Source: an uncultured Prochlorococcus sp.
Lineage (GTDB): Bacteria > Cyanobacteriota > Cyanobacteriia > PCC-6307 > Cyanobiaceae
Reading direction: 5' to 3'
DNA: 61,574 bases
Assembly (NCBI GenBank): GCA_902574425.1
Contig: CACGNA010000005.1
Span: forward strand, 1 to 61,574
Shown: in pieces, positions 1-9,307 of the stretch
How positions within the stretch are numbered: position 1 is the first letter of the stretch
Layout: each line of letters opens with the position of its first letter
The notes under the pieces: generated by a model
Told to the model about the DNA's origin: nothing
Databases searched by the model: none
What the model saw: the letters and a program-made list of their open reading frames with translations, nothing else
Translations under genes and position numbers: made by a program

Positions 1-1014
1 GAAGAAACCTTTAAAAAAAGTGAAAATAAATTCACTCCAGATCTTATAAAGATCAATAAAAAAATTTATGCTTCTCACCGAGTAAGCCCTTTTGAAATTG
101 AATTATGGAAAAACGATAAAACAAATGATAATAAAGAATTAATAATTTTTATGCCAGGACTTGGAGGAGAAATTAACAATTTCAAATGGATAGGGAACGA
201 ATTAGTTAAAAGAGGGTGGCCAATAGCATTTATAAATCATAGAGGAAGTAACTTAAAAGCATTTATAGAAGTACTTGAGGGTAAGCAAGCAATTCCAGGG
301 AGTGCAGACTTTTTCTTATATAGAATTAGAGATTTAGATGCTGTATTAAAAGCTCATGTTAATGGGGAATTTGGTTTACCTAATGATTCTTATATCTTAA
401 TGGGGCATTCACTTGGTGCTTTAATAGCACTTTTATATGAGGGTAATAAACCAACCGAGCAACTTGGGGAAAGATGTAATTATGCTTTAAAAGATTTTGC
501 TATAACAAATTTATCAAAATTACTTCAATGTCAGTTAAGCGAAATACCATTCTCAGAGAAAAATAACGCTAATAAGGCAAAGGCGATAATAGGCTTTAAT
601 TCGTTTGGAAGTTTAGTATGGCCCAAAGAAAATAGTACTGGTATTAAAATACCAACTCTCCTTATAGGTGGCACATATGACCTTATTACACCGCTAATCA
701 ATGAACAATTTACAGTTTTTTCTGCTTTAAATAATCCATCAAATAGATTTCTAATTATTGAAGGGGCAAGTCATTTCTCTCCTATCAGAATCAATAATAG
801 TTACATAGAAAATAATAACGTCTTCAAGATAAATGAATCTTTCATTGGTACCGATCCCTTCTTAGTACAAGATTTATCTTTAGAAGTTATTGTAGAATTC
901 CTAAAAAATATTGAGAATAAAGAAATTCCAAATGTAATTAAAAACCAAAAAGAGTTTGGACTTGATTTCCATCTTTTAGATCTTGAAACTATAAAAGAAG
1001 TTTCAAAAAATTAG
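1..1014 (+). CDS. Alpha/beta hydrolase (YheT-like), 5' end outside window
   Basis: The reading frame is open from base 1, so this is the 3' part of a gene; the first in-frame ATG (151) is internal because the frame before it already carries hydrolase-like sequence. The nucleophile elbow GHSLG has its serine at bases 409-411. A candidate acid lies in GGTYDLITP and a candidate histidine in GASHFSPI, giving a full Ser-Asp-His set. The upstream PGLGG segment resembles the oxyanion region of YheT-type hydrolases. Substrate unknown. It ends convergently with the permease gene and overlaps it by 4 bases (1011-1014). Confidence 0.8.
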   Translation, partial: EETFKKSENKFTPDLIKINKKIYASHRVSPFEIELWKNDKTNDNKELIIFMPGLGGEINNFKWIGNELVKRGWPIAFINHRGSNLKAFIEVLEGKQAIPGSADFFLYRIRDLDAVLKAHVNGEFGLPNDSYILMGHSLGALIALLYEGNKPTEQLGERCNYALKDFAITNLSKLLQCQLSEIPFSEKNNANKAKAIIGFNSFGSLVWPKENSTGIKIPTLLIGGTYDLITPLINEQFTVFSALNNPSNRFLIIEGASHFSPIRINNSYIENNNVFKINESFIGTDPFLVQDLSLEVIVEFLKNIENKEIPNVIKNQKEFGLDFHLLDLETIKEVSKN

Positions 1015-2033
1015 TACTCTAATCTTGGATCTAAATAGGCAATTAAAATATCTACTAAGAGATTTAAGGAAACTGTAAGCATGGAGGTAAAAATCACGAT
1101 TCCTTGAACTAAGGTATAGTCTCTCTGAGAAATCGCTTCATATAGCCTTAAAGCAATACCAGGCCATGAAAAAGTTACTTCAAACATTAAGACACCTCCT
1201 GCTAATGACGCCATTGTTAAACCAGAAATAGTGACAATTGGCAATAGAGCATTAGGTAAAGCATGTTTTAAGAAAATTTTTTGCCTCGATATTCCTCTAC
1301 ATACAGCAGCATTAACATAATCACTTTTTAATGTTTTATCAAAATTTATTCTCAATGAACGGCTAAATATACCACTTAATAGAAAGCCAAGGGTAATCGC
1401 TGGAAGCGCGAGATGATAAAAGCTATCCTTTAAAGCAATAATATTATTTGAAAGAATACTATCTAAGACAAGAAAACCTGTAATTTGAGGTTGTTGCTGA
1501 AAGATTGGAAATCTACCGCCAATTGGGGAAATATTTAAGTACACAGAAAAGAATAATTGAGCTAACATTGCAGCCCAAAAAGGAGGTATTGAATATGTAG
1601 CGATACCAAACATTCTCACAATATAATCAGTCTTTTTACCTCTATTTAGTAACCCTAGAAATCCCAATGGGAATCCAATTAGAATTGCACTTAATATTGA
1701 GAAGAAACCAAGTTCAAGACTTGGAGGTAATGACTTAAGAATAATATTTAGGACTGGCTCTTCAGTACTCAAAGATAGACCAAAGTTTAGGTGCAAAATA
1801 TCATTGATGTAGGCAAAATATTGATTTGCTAAGGATTCATTTAGACCTAACTTGTTTCTTAGGATTTCCCTTGAAAACTCATCAGCACCAGATCCAAGTA
1901 TTGCATCAACAGGATCACCAGGAGCAACTCTAAGCAAAATAAAAACTAATGAAGAAATTATCCATAACATTAATGGTATCAATGAAATTTTTATTAATGA
2001 ATAATTTAAAAGTTTTTTTAAATCTCTACTCAT
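1011..2033 (-). CDS. ABC transporter permease, DppB/OppB type
   Basis: Inner-membrane permease of the peptide/nickel ABC importer class, 340 aa, close to the usual DppB length. The first membrane segment is about residues 17-37, followed by the family's APGDP motif (37-41) and about five more hydrophobic segments. The EAA loop that contacts the ATPase is at about 241-262 (NAAVCRGISRQKIF). Its start overlaps the end of the solute-binding protein gene by 4 bases, so the two are probably translationally coupled. No DppC-type permease or ATPase gene lies beside it. Substrate (peptide, nickel or other) cannot be read from sequence. Confidence 0.88.
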   Translation of the reverse strand: MSRDLKKLLNYSLIKISLIPLMLWIISSLVFILLRVAPGDPVDAILGSGADEFSREILRNKLGLNESLANQYFAYINDILHLNFGLSLSTEEPVLNIILKSLPPSLELGFFSILSAILIGFPLGFLGLLNRGKKTDYIVRMFGIATYSIPPFWAAMLAQLFFSVYLNISPIGGRFPIFQQQPQITGFLVLDSILSNNIIALKDSFYHLALPAITLGFLLSGIFSRSLRINFDKTLKSDYVNAAVCRGISRQKIFLKHALPNALLPIVTISGLTMASLAGGVLMFEVTFSWPGIALRLYEAISQRDYTLVQGIVIFTSMLTVSLNLLVDILIAYLDPRLEY

Positions 2034-3601
2034 TCATTAATCAACTCAAGATCACTTAATGAAATTATTCCTGCACCATTAAAAATAGGTTTTGATATTT
2101 TGTTTTGAGACCATGCTTTTTGAGAAGAGATCCAAATAGGGATATAAGGAATTGATTCTGACGAAATCTTTTCAATTTTTATTAAATTATTTTGCCTATA
2201 TTTTTCAACCATAGAGTCACTTTCTTTAAATAAATTCTCTATTTCTTTTGAAGCCCAAAAACTCCCGCTCAAAGCAGACTCCCCTTCCTTACATATATTT
2301 TCAACAATTTCGTTACAACTTAATAGAGGTTTGAGATAAGCTTCAGGATCAGAGTATAATCCTGTCCAGTCATAAATTGCAGCGGGATATACCCCTTTGG
2401 ACAGATTTTCATACATAGTTGTAGACTCCACTCCATTAATATCTATAGAAATACAATCTGATAAATTATCTTTAATATCTTCTTGGATTATTAATGAAAT
2501 CAATTTATCAGAAGGAACATTAGATCTATATGTCAAAGGGAAATTTAGTTTCTTTCCATTACAAAATCCTTCTTTCTCTAAAAGAATTCTTGCTTCTTTA
2601 GGGTTATATTCTGGCCAAAAATCTTGATTATTTTTTTTAAATATTGGAGGTACAATATTTCTTAAGGGATTTCTCAAGCCATAACTAACTTTTTTACTAA
2701 TTATATTTCTGTTAATACTTTTGGATATTGCCAATCTTATTTTGCGGTTACTGAATGGGGGTGAATTTGTTCTAAGACTTATAAATGTTATTTGAGTTTC
2801 AGGAGCAACACCTTCTCTGATTTTTTTTTCTTTACTGGATAAATTTAATTCATTACGTTGAATATCCTCTATTGAATTCGATAAAAGCACATCAATTTGT
2901 TTACTTTTAAGTGCACCATAAAGAGAAGATGAATTTTCATAACCAATAAAATTTATACCATTATTTTTGGGCTTCACGCCCCAGTACCTGGTATTAGGTT
3001 CTAAAAGTTGTTTTTCTTTGGAGAAATTCTTAAGAACGTACTTACCCGTTCCAATAAACTTATCATTTAAAAATTTATCGGAATAGTCTTTATAAAAGCT
3101 TGGAGAAACAGGTGTTAAATTAATGGAAGTTAATAAAGCATTAATCGAGCTTGATGGTTTATTCAAATGAATGACAAGCTTAAACTTAGAGGGGGTTTCA
3201 ATAAAATTAATTTTATCTCCTAATATATATTTATTTATTCCAATTCGCATGAACCTATCAATAGAAAATTTCATTGCCTTTGCATCAAATTGAGTCCCAT
3301 CATGAAAGTAAATATTCTCTTTTAAATTAATTGTTATCTTGGATTTATAATTAGATAAAATTGGCATGTCTAATGCTAGTTCAGGAACTAATTTCCCATC
3401 ACTATTTAGTACGTATAAAGTATCCCCCAAAGATGATAATAATTGAAATGATTTTAAGCTTGTTACTCTAGCAGGGTCTAAAGATTCAACTTTGCCAGAG
3501 CTCGCAACTATTATTGTTTTGGAATTATTTTTTGGTACACAAGAAAACTGTATTAATGAGAACAAACAAATAAATGAAGATATAAATAATTTATTTTGCA
3601 T
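2030..3601 (-). CDS. ABC transporter solute-binding lipoprotein, family 5
   Basis: Periplasmic binding protein of the SBP_bac_5 (DppA/OppA/NikA) family, 523 aa. The N-terminus is a lipoprotein signal: a hydrophobic stretch at residues 5-19, then QFSC with the lipidated cysteine at 21. Family features include ESLDPARVTS near the start, INLKENIYFHDGTQFDAKA and the C-terminal region IPYIPIWISSQ. It feeds the permease encoded immediately downstream with a 4-base overlap. A small unknown gene lies 9 bases upstream and hom further up, so a shared transcript is possible. Ligand specificity is not deducible. Confidence 0.9.
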   Translation of the reverse strand: MQNKLFISSFICLFSLIQFSCVPKNNSKTIIVASSGKVESLDPARVTSLKSFQLLSSLGDTLYVLNSDGKLVPELALDMPILSNYKSKITINLKENIYFHDGTQFDAKAMKFSIDRFMRIGINKYILGDKINFIETPSKFKLVIHLNKPSSSINALLTSINLTPVSPSFYKDYSDKFLNDKFIGTGKYVLKNFSKEKQLLEPNTRYWGVKPKNNGINFIGYENSSSLYGALKSKQIDVLLSNSIEDIQRNELNLSSKEKKIREGVAPETQITFISLRTNSPPFSNRKIRLAISKSINRNIISKKVSYGLRNPLRNIVPPIFKKNNQDFWPEYNPKEARILLEKEGFCNGKKLNFPLTYRSNVPSDKLISLIIQEDIKDNLSDCISIDINGVESTTMYENLSKGVYPAAIYDWTGLYSDPEAYLKPLLSCNEIVENICKEGESALSGSFWASKEIENLFKESDSMVEKYRQNNLIKIEKISSESIPYIPIWISSQKAWSQNKISKPIFNGAGIISLSDLELINE

Positions 3602-3610
3602 TATTAAATT

Positions 3611-3895
3611 TCAACTTATAATTTCCTTAGTAAAATTATTAGAACATAAAACTTGTATCTTTATTTGACTAATATTCAAAGCAAATGTTTTTTTAGTACT
3701 ACAGTCAAAAGGCCATTCTCTCACCCAACAAATTTTTTTTTCTTGATTTAAACCAATTACTTGAAAAGTATTTCTATTATTTTTAATTTTTACGCAGGCT
3801 CCTTTATAAATTTTTTCAGAACAAATTAAATTATCATTTTCATTGTTATTTTCTAATAGTTTTGAATGAATCATTATGGTGCTAAAACTAAACAA
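3611..3895 (-). CDS. Small unknown protein
   Basis: I do not recognise a family. The frame encodes up to 94 aa; an internal ATG at codon 8 (base 3874) begins MIHSKLLENN and could be the true start, giving 87 aa. The body (KGACVKIKNNRNTFQVIGLNQEKKICWVREWPFD) reads like a small beta-barrel or SH3-like fold: short charged strands with a Trp-Val-Arg-Glu-Trp core. No signal peptide or membrane segment. It lies between hom and the solute-binding protein gene on the same strand, 9 bases from the latter, so it is likely a real operon member. Confidence 0.6.
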   Translation of the reverse strand: MFSFSTIMIHSKLLENNNENDNLICSEKIYKGACVKIKNNRNTFQVIGLNQEKKICWVREWPFDCSTKKTFALNISQIKIQVLCSNNFTKEIIS

Positions 3896-3944
3896 TTACT
3901 TTCTTCGGTTTAACAAGCTATGAAGAAATTTGCAAACTATTTTT

Positions 3945-5246
3945 TTAAATACAACTTAATTGACTTGCAATAGTTTTGACTTCATTAAGCGAATTTATTT
4001 CATCTTTCGATTTCTCAAAATTGCCATTATTAACCTCATGAGTTATAACAACAATTTCGGCTTTATCATCAGTTGCATCTAGTTGAACAATTGATTCAAT
4101 TGATACATTATTATTTCCAAAAATATCTCCAATCTTTCCTATTACGCCAGGACTATCAAGGCAAATAATTCTAAGGTAATTTTTTTTGTTTATTTCAGAA
4201 GATCCTATGATATGACAGTTTCTCCAGAAATCAAAAGATAATAACGGATCGATTAAATTATTATTTTTTTCTGACGCCGCATGCAAATTTAATATATCTG
4301 ATACTACTGATGCAGCAGTTGGACCACTCCCCGCACCTGGACCATACAACATTATTTCTCCAAGAGGATCAGCCTCAATCAATAATGCATTGTTAACTCC
4401 CATAACTGTTGCTAATGGATGAGATTTTGGAATCAAGGAAGGGCCTACCCAAATATTCAAAGCAAGTGAATCATTACTATTAATTTGTTGCCTTTCGGAA
4501 AGAGCCAAAAGTTTTATTTCAAAACCTAATTTATTAGCATATTCGATATCCTTAAGATTAATGTTACTAATGCCCTGTGAATGTATTTCGTCTCTTTTGA
4601 TTTTTCCTCCAAATGCGAGTTCACTAAGAATTGAAATCTTATCAGCAGCGTCATGCCCCTCAACATCTGCCGTTGGATCTAATTCTGCATACCCAAGGCT
4701 TTGAGCCAATTTTAATGTTTCTTTATAATCAGCTTTTTCATTTGCCATCTTTGAAAGAATAAAATTTGTTGTACCATTTATTATCCCAACCATTTTTTTT
4801 ATGCAGTTACTTTTTAGTGATCTTTTTAATGGTTCAATTATTGGAATCCCTCCGCAGACTGCTGCCTCTGACAGTATGTAAACTCCTGCTTTAGCAGCAG
4901 TTTTGTAAATTTCTTCTCCATATCTTGCAATAACTGCTTTATTTGCTGTAACAACAGACTTACCTGATTTTAATGATCGCAGAATAATATCTTTAGCCAA
5001 ATCAACCCCTCCCATTACTTCAACAATTACATCTATGGAGGGGTCATTAATTAATTTAAATGGATCATTAGTTAATAAATTATTATCTAGCTGAATATCT
5101 CTTTTTTTACTAAGATCTTTAACTGCTATTTTTGCAATTTCTATTTCTTTTAGAATTGGATGTGAATCAACTTGAGAACTTAATATTTTATAAATCCCTG
5201 AACCTACAGTTCCAAAACCTACGATGCCAATTTTGCATTTTCTCAT
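3945..5246 (-). CDS. hom: Homoserine dehydrogenase
   Basis: Reduces aspartate semialdehyde to homoserine with NAD(P)H, the branch step to threonine, methionine and isoleucine. 433 aa, the usual length for the monofunctional enzyme with a regulatory tail. The Rossmann motif GFGTVGSG is at residues 10-17; the catalytic region includes GIINGTTNFIL and AELDPTADVEGHDAADK. The last roughly 75 residues (from RIICLDSPGVIGKIG) form an ACT domain, the usual site of threonine feedback in this family. It lies 41 bases downstream of sufE on the same strand in the long chlI-to-permease run. Confidence 0.96.
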   Translation of the reverse strand: MRKCKIGIVGFGTVGSGIYKILSSQVDSHPILKEIEIAKIAVKDLSKKRDIQLDNNLLTNDPFKLINDPSIDVIVEVMGGVDLAKDIILRSLKSGKSVVTANKAVIARYGEEIYKTAAKAGVYILSEAAVCGGIPIIEPLKRSLKSNCIKKMVGIINGTTNFILSKMANEKADYKETLKLAQSLGYAELDPTADVEGHDAADKISILSELAFGGKIKRDEIHSQGISNINLKDIEYANKLGFEIKLLALSERQQINSNDSLALNIWVGPSLIPKSHPLATVMGVNNALLIEADPLGEIMLYGPGAGSGPTAASVVSDILNLHAASEKNNNLIDPLLSFDFWRNCHIIGSSEINKKNYLRIICLDSPGVIGKIGDIFGNNNVSIESIVQLDATDDKAEIVVITHEVNNGNFEKSKDEINSLNEVKTIASQLSCI

Positions 5247-5287
5247 TTTTTATTTTTTTCTTTGAGTTTAATTTTATATTATTAGAC

Positions 5288-5707
5288 TTACAAAAATTCA
5301 TTTGCTTGAGATTGCATTTTCAATAATATATTTAAAAAACCATTTGATCGTGAAGGAGTTAAGCTTGCTTTCAAACCAGTATCTTCTATAAATTTCTTAT
5401 CTATTTCGACAATTTCACTTGGTGTTAACTCATTTAATCCACTAATTAGAAATGCCAACAAACCCTTTGTTATGAGAGCATCAGAATATCCTTCCCAAGA
5501 TAATTTACCGGCCTTAATATTTGCCTTAACAAAAACTTCTGAAACGCAACCCTTAACCTTATTCTCTTCAACAAGGATATTACTATCTGGTTCTTTTAAT
5601 TTTTTGCCCAACCACAAAATGTACTCATATTTTCTTTTTGGATCTTCTGACTTCTTCAACTTTTCGACTAATTTTGATAGATTATTATATTTCTCTTGAT
5701 TTTCCAT
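5288..5707 (-). CDS. sufE: SufE cysteine desulfurase activator
   Basis: Accepts persulfide sulfur from the cysteine desulfurase SufS and passes it to the SufBCD scaffold during iron-sulfur cluster assembly in the cytoplasm. 139 aa, typical. The acceptor cysteine is Cys54 in KVKGCVSEVFV, the conserved SufE signature; WEGYSDALITKGLLAFLI is also typical. No sufS or sufBCD is in this window, so it acts with partners encoded elsewhere. It sits between the folate cycloligase gene (36 bases) and hom (41 bases), all on the minus strand. Confidence 0.93.
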   Translation of the reverse strand: MENQEKYNNLSKLVEKLKKSEDPKRKYEYILWLGKKLKEPDSNILVEENKVKGCVSEVFVKANIKAGKLSWEGYSDALITKGLLAFLISGLNELTPSEIVEIDKKFIEDTGLKASLTPSRSNGFLNILLKMQSQANEFL

Positions 5708-5743
5708 TTTTAAACTATTAATAAACCATTTATAGATCTCTTA

Positions 5744-6301
5744 TTATACAAATATTTCTTTTTCTGTGATAAAGCCTGACAAAGGAATATCCCACTCAGC
5801 TCTGGTTAAGGGATTAGTACTCACACAATTAGAAGTTAATACTCCTATGCATGGAACATTCCTCCAATTTTTATCACTCCTTAATTTATCAAAATATCCT
5901 CCTCCATAACCTAATCTTATTAAATTTTTATCCACAGAAAGACACGGAACTATTATCATGCTTATCTCCTTATGACTTAATGAAAAAGAGTTATTTGGAC
6001 TTAGTATCCCTTCAGAGTCTTTAGTAAGAGGATTTTCATCCCATGGATAAAATAATAACTCTTTATGATCTTTACATCTGGGCAAAGCTAGAGGATTTTT
6101 TTCCTTAAGACTTCTAATATCTACTTCATTTTTTAGAGGCCAATATATTGCTATATAACCAATATTTTTATATACCTTCATAAATGAATCAACGTATATT
6201 TTTACATTCTTTTCTACATTTTCCATTTGATAAAGGGTACTATTATCTCTAAGTTTTCTAAACATATCCCTCTCTAATCTTTTTTTTTTCAAAATAGTCA
6301 T
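5744..6301 (-). CDS. 5-formyltetrahydrofolate cyclo-ligase
   Basis: ATP-dependent conversion of 5-formyl-THF to 5,10-methenyl-THF, returning stored folate to one-carbon metabolism. 185 aa, typical for the MTHFS/YgfA family. Seen: a basic N-terminus KKKRLERDMFRKLRD, the substrate-region motif LPRCKDHKELLFYPW, and the phosphate-binding signature RLGYGGGYFDKL near residues 130-141. Its start is 9 bases after the ruvC stop, so the pair is co-transcribed. The same one-carbon pathway is served by folD at 21755. Confidence 0.93.
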   Translation of the reverse strand: MTILKKKRLERDMFRKLRDNSTLYQMENVEKNVKIYVDSFMKVYKNIGYIAIYWPLKNEVDIRSLKEKNPLALPRCKDHKELLFYPWDENPLTKDSEGILSPNNSFSLSHKEISMIIVPCLSVDKNLIRLGYGGGYFDKLRSDKNWRNVPCIGVLTSNCVSTNPLTRAEWDIPLSGFITEKEIFV

Positions 6302-6310
6302 ACTGAATTT

Positions 6311-6784
6311 TCAGTTAAAGCCTTCTTCATTTAGTTTTGTGAGTGCTATGGCCAATGCATCTGCTGAATCATCAGGTTTTGGAGGCTTTTTAAGTTCTAA
6401 GTCATTCATCACAGCATCTAGAACATCTCTCTTAGATGCCTTTCCAGACCCAGCAATTGTTAGCTTTATTTGAGCAGGGGCATATTCACTAACATTAATT
6501 TTTTTAGAGGCCAAGACCATCATAATCACACCTCTAGCCTGCACCACACTTATAGTGGTGCTTGATCTATAAAAGAAAAATTTTTCTACCGCCGCTACAT
6601 TTGGATTCCAATGATTTATTAATTCATTAAGATCTTTAAATATCTCAAAAAGTCTATCTTCCTCTTTTTTATCTTTAGCCGTCTCAATAACGCCACAATC
6701 TAACAATATCTTTTTTTCATTTTGAACCTCAATAATTCCATATCCAACCCTAGCTAATCCAGGATCAATGCCAATTATTCTCAC
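6311..6784 (-). CDS. ruvC: Holliday junction resolvase RuvC
   Basis: Endonuclease that cuts Holliday junctions symmetrically, working with RuvAB. 157 aa, a normal length. The RNase H-like acidic site is complete: Asp7 in [13 protein letters not shown], Glu in [14 protein letters not shown], and the acidic pair in [14 protein letters not shown] near the C-terminus. Located 5 bases after the chlI stop. ruvA and ruvB are not in the window. With recB, recD and recR it makes up the recombination genes seen here. Confidence 0.96.
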   Translation of the reverse strand: MRIIGIDPGLARVGYGIIEVQNEKKILLDCGVIETAKDKKEEDRLFEIFKDLNELINHWNPNVAAVEKFFFYRSSTTISVVQARGVIMMVLASKKINVSEYAPAQIKLTIAGSGKASKRDVLDAVMNDLELKKPPKPDDSADALAIALTKLNEEGFN

Positions 6785-6789
6785 TGTAA

Positions 6790-7878
6790 TTAAGATTCTG
6801 CAGACAATTGAAATTTGGAAAGATTATCTTTTTCATCTAAATCAAATACTTTACAAAATGCTTGAATAACTTTTTCACCTGAGTCGACTTGTTCCAATGG
6901 ATCTTTTCTTAATCTATGTCTTAACGAACAAGAAATAACCCTAGCTATGTCATCTTCTTGTACTTCAGTTCTACCCTCAAAGGCTGCAATTGCCCTTGCG
7001 GATCGGTTTGTGACAATATCTCCACGTAAACCATCAACATCAAGTTCTCCGCAGATTGCAGAAATATTTAATCTAAGGTCATCGTCCATTTGAACAGAAT
7101 TTAAAATTTCTTGAGCTTTAATTACTTTTTGCTGAAGTTCATCCTGCTGTTTCTCAACACTAAATGAAAACTCATCAGGATTATCGTCAAAAGAAGTCCT
7201 TTGATCTACTACCTGAACTCTTAATTCAGCATCTCTAACTGTCTTGACCTCAACACTCATTCCAAACCTGTCCAATAGCTGTGGCCTTAACTCACCTTCT
7301 TCTGGATTCCCTGAACCAATAAGAACAAACCTAGCAGGATGTCGAACTGATACTCCCTCCCTTTCAACTGTATTCCATCCGGAAGCAGCCGAATCTAAAA
7401 GTACATCAACTAAATGATCATCAAGCAAATTCACTTCATCAACATATAACAAACCCCTATTTGCTTTGGCTAATAACCCAGGTTCAAATGCCTTAACACC
7501 TTCACTCAAAGCTTTCTCTATATCAATAGTTCCACAAAGCCTGTCTTCAGTAGCTCCTAAAGGCAAATCAACCATAGGTACTTGTTTTTGTATACTCTCT
7601 AGATTTTCTCCTTGAACAATTTTTTCAAAAACTTCTTTACTCTGCAAATCAGGATCGATTAAAGAACTATTATATGGATCGTCTTTAACAACTTCTATTG
7701 CAGGCAACAAATCGGCTAAAGCTCTAATTGTAGTAGACTTTCCAGTCCCTCTATCACCCATTATCATAACTCCTCCAATTCTTGGATCAATAACATTTAA
7801 CAAGAGTGCTAATTTCATTTCTTCCTGACCAATTACAGCTGTAAAAGGAAAAACTCTTCTTTTCTTTGTTGTATTCAC
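6790..7878 (-). CDS. chlI: Magnesium chelatase subunit ChlI
   Basis: AAA+ ATPase subunit that drives Mg insertion into protoporphyrin IX, the first committed step of chlorophyll synthesis, with ChlD and ChlH. 362 aa, typical. Walker A is [15 protein letters not shown] (about residues 41-55), Walker B is [20 protein letters not shown], and the arginine-containing segment VNLLD...[24 protein letters not shown] follows. It leads the minus-strand run toward ruvC and the folate cycloligase gene. The 121 bases upstream (7879-7999) contain no other gene and presumably hold its promoter. Confidence 0.97.
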   Translation of the reverse strand: MNTTKKRRVFPFTAVIGQEEMKLALLLNVIDPRIGGVMIMGDRGTGKSTTIRALADLLPAIEVVKDDPYNSSLIDPDLQSKEVFEKIVQGENLESIQKQVPMVDLPLGATEDRLCGTIDIEKALSEGVKAFEPGLLAKANRGLLYVDEVNLLDDHLVDVLLDSAASGWNTVEREGVSVRHPARFVLIGSGNPEEGELRPQLLDRFGMSVEVKTVRDAELRVQVVDQRTSFDDNPDEFSFSVEKQQDELQQKVIKAQEILNSVQMDDDLRLNISAICGELDVDGLRGDIVTNRSARAIAAFEGRTEVQEDDIARVISCSLRHRLRKDPLEQVDSGEKVIQAFCKVFDLDEKDNLSKFQLSAES

Positions 7879-7999
7879 AGTTTTAGTTTTCTTTGATATT
7901 CAAATAATCAGTAGATGTTACTTCAGAAAATGTTTTTAGTAAATATCCCTATCAAATTAAAACTACAGAGATAAAAACTCCAGTTTAAATTATAAGTTC

Positions 8000-8749
8000 C
8001 TAATTTCCTTTTGAGTTGTTCAAAAACCAGTTTATTTGATGGACAATTCCTCTTAAAACATTTATTTCGTAAATTGATGTATTTGCCCTATAAATATAAT
8101 TCTTAAATTTACTTATTTTTGCTTTAGAGGTATGCTTCAGAAGATAACCAACTCCCAGAAGCATTTTCTCTATCTCCACAAATGAATCATGTATTTGTTT
8201 TGATGATGCAAGATTAAAAACTTCTAATTCCTTATTGATGTTTCCTTTAGAGGATTTATTTAATTCATACAAAACTATTGAAACTGCGTGTGAGAGATTC
8301 AAAGAAGGGTTATTCTGAGAAGTAGGGATATTGAAAGTCTTATTTGCCAGAAGTAATTCATCATTAGTTAAACCTCTATCTTCTCTTCCAAATATAATTG
8401 CTAGATTATTTATATTTTTATAAGATAAAACCCAATTAAATATATCTTCAGAAGATTCAAAAAACGAATCTTTACTTACATCAATCCTTCCACAAGATGC
8501 GAGGACTAAATCACAATCAAAAATTGCTTTTTTAAGATCATCAAAAATCTTGCAATGATAAAGATATTTTTGACCTTTAAGGGCCATTTTTTTTGATTCT
8601 GAAGAAAAAATATCGCATTTTGGAGAAACAATTCTTAATTCTTCAACTTCAAAGTTGGAGCATAATCTTGCAACACTCCCAACATTTAAAGGGCCATTTG
8701 GTTCAACTAATATGACCTTTAAATTAAAACAGTTTTTCTGCAAAATCAT
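8000..8749 (-). CDS. TrmH/SpoU-family RNA 2'-O-methyltransferase
   Basis: SPOUT-class methyltransferase, 249 aa. The knotted SAM-binding motifs are visible: LVEPNGPLNVGSVARLCSNF at the N-terminus (motif 1), IIFGREDRGLTNDEL in the middle and NLSHAVSIVLYEL (motif 3). The arrangement and the C-terminal helical extension best fit the TrmJ group, which methylates position 32 of tRNAs; that target assignment is inference. Its start overlaps the cytochrome gene's stop by 4 bases (8746-8749). Confidence 0.85.
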   Translation of the reverse strand: MILQKNCFNLKVILVEPNGPLNVGSVARLCSNFEVEELRIVSPKCDIFSSESKKMALKGQKYLYHCKIFDDLKKAIFDCDLVLASCGRIDVSKDSFFESSEDIFNWVLSYKNINNLAIIFGREDRGLTNDELLLANKTFNIPTSQNNPSLNLSHAVSIVLYELNKSSKGNINKELEVFNLASSKQIHDSFVEIEKMLLGVGYLLKHTSKAKISKFKNYIYRANTSIYEINVLRGIVHQINWFLNNSKGN

Positions 8750-9132
8750 TCAAGGCTATGTAGGTATTTTAATAAATTGGACATATTTTCAGGATCAATT
8801 TCAAAACTAGGCATTGGAGGAGTAAGGCCACCAGTAACTTGTTTTATTATCTCTTGATCATTCAAACGTTGTGTTATTGAGTGTAAGTCTGGTCCCACTA
8901 ATCCTCTTGCTGTAATTCCATGACATCCGACACAATTTGTCTTAAAAAGAGCATCTCCTTTCTTAGCAGAGCCATTAATTTGGAGAGTTTCAATAATATA
9001 TTTATTATCTTCATGATGATTCAAGAAAAATATCGAGAAACATATAAATAAAACTACAAAACCAATAAAAATCTTTTTCAAGAATTCTCTTTTATGATCT
9101 CTTTCTGCTGCAGATGATGAAGATGTTGACAC
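8746..9132 (-). CDS. Membrane-anchored class I cytochrome c (cytochrome cM-like)
   Basis: 128 aa electron-transfer protein. After about 17 charged residues comes one hydrophobic anchor (about 19-40), then a lumenal or periplasmic heme domain with CVGCH (CXXCH) in [20 protein letters not shown] and a likely axial Met in TPPMPSF. Size and the uncleaved-looking anchor suggest the cytochrome cM group; petJ-type c6 is less likely. The start codon is GTG at 9132, leaving only about 55 bases to the divergent petG. The downstream methyltransferase gene overlaps it by 4 bases. Confidence 0.8.
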   Translation of the reverse strand: MSTSSSSAAERDHKREFLKKIFIGFVVLFICFSIFFLNHHEDNKYIIETLQINGSAKKGDALFKTNCVGCHGITARGLVGPDLHSITQRLNDQEIIKQVTGGLTPPMPSFEIDPENMSNLLKYLHSLE

Positions 9133-9187
9133 AAAAAATAGTCTCTATGTAACAATTGTGAATAAGAAATTAAAAAAAAGCAAAAAA

Positions 9188-9307
9188 ATGATCGAGCCTC
9201 TTCTATGTGGGATTGTTTTGGGGTTAGTTCCAATAACTCTTCTTGGATTATTCGTAAGTGCATGGAATCAATACAGAAGAGGTTCTGGAATGTTGGACCT
9301 TGATTAA
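9188..9307 (+). CDS. petG: Cytochrome b6f complex subunit PetG
   Basis: A 39-residue protein starting [18 protein letters not shown] and ending GSGMLDLD, a clear match to PetG, the small single-span subunit needed for b6f assembly or stability in the thylakoid. The membrane helix covers about residues 5-26 and is followed by the conserved WNQYRRG. The ATG at 9188 was chosen because the recognisable protein starts there; in-frame codons upstream add only a lysine-rich tail. It is the only plus-strand gene in this block, diverging from the cytochrome gene and converging with rsmD, whose last codons it overlaps by 60 bases. Confidence 0.95.
   Translation: MIEPLLCGIVLGLVPITLLGLFVSAWNQYRRGSGMLDLD

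Noticed and set aside
151-153. ATG as start of the first hydrolase gene
   Set aside because: Fifty in-frame codons with hydrolase-like sequence precede it up to base 1; it is an internal methionine.
9078-9263. Open minus-strand frame across the cytochrome 5' end and petG
   Set aside because: It is antisense to most of petG and out of frame with the cytochrome gene; its protein has no coherent composition.
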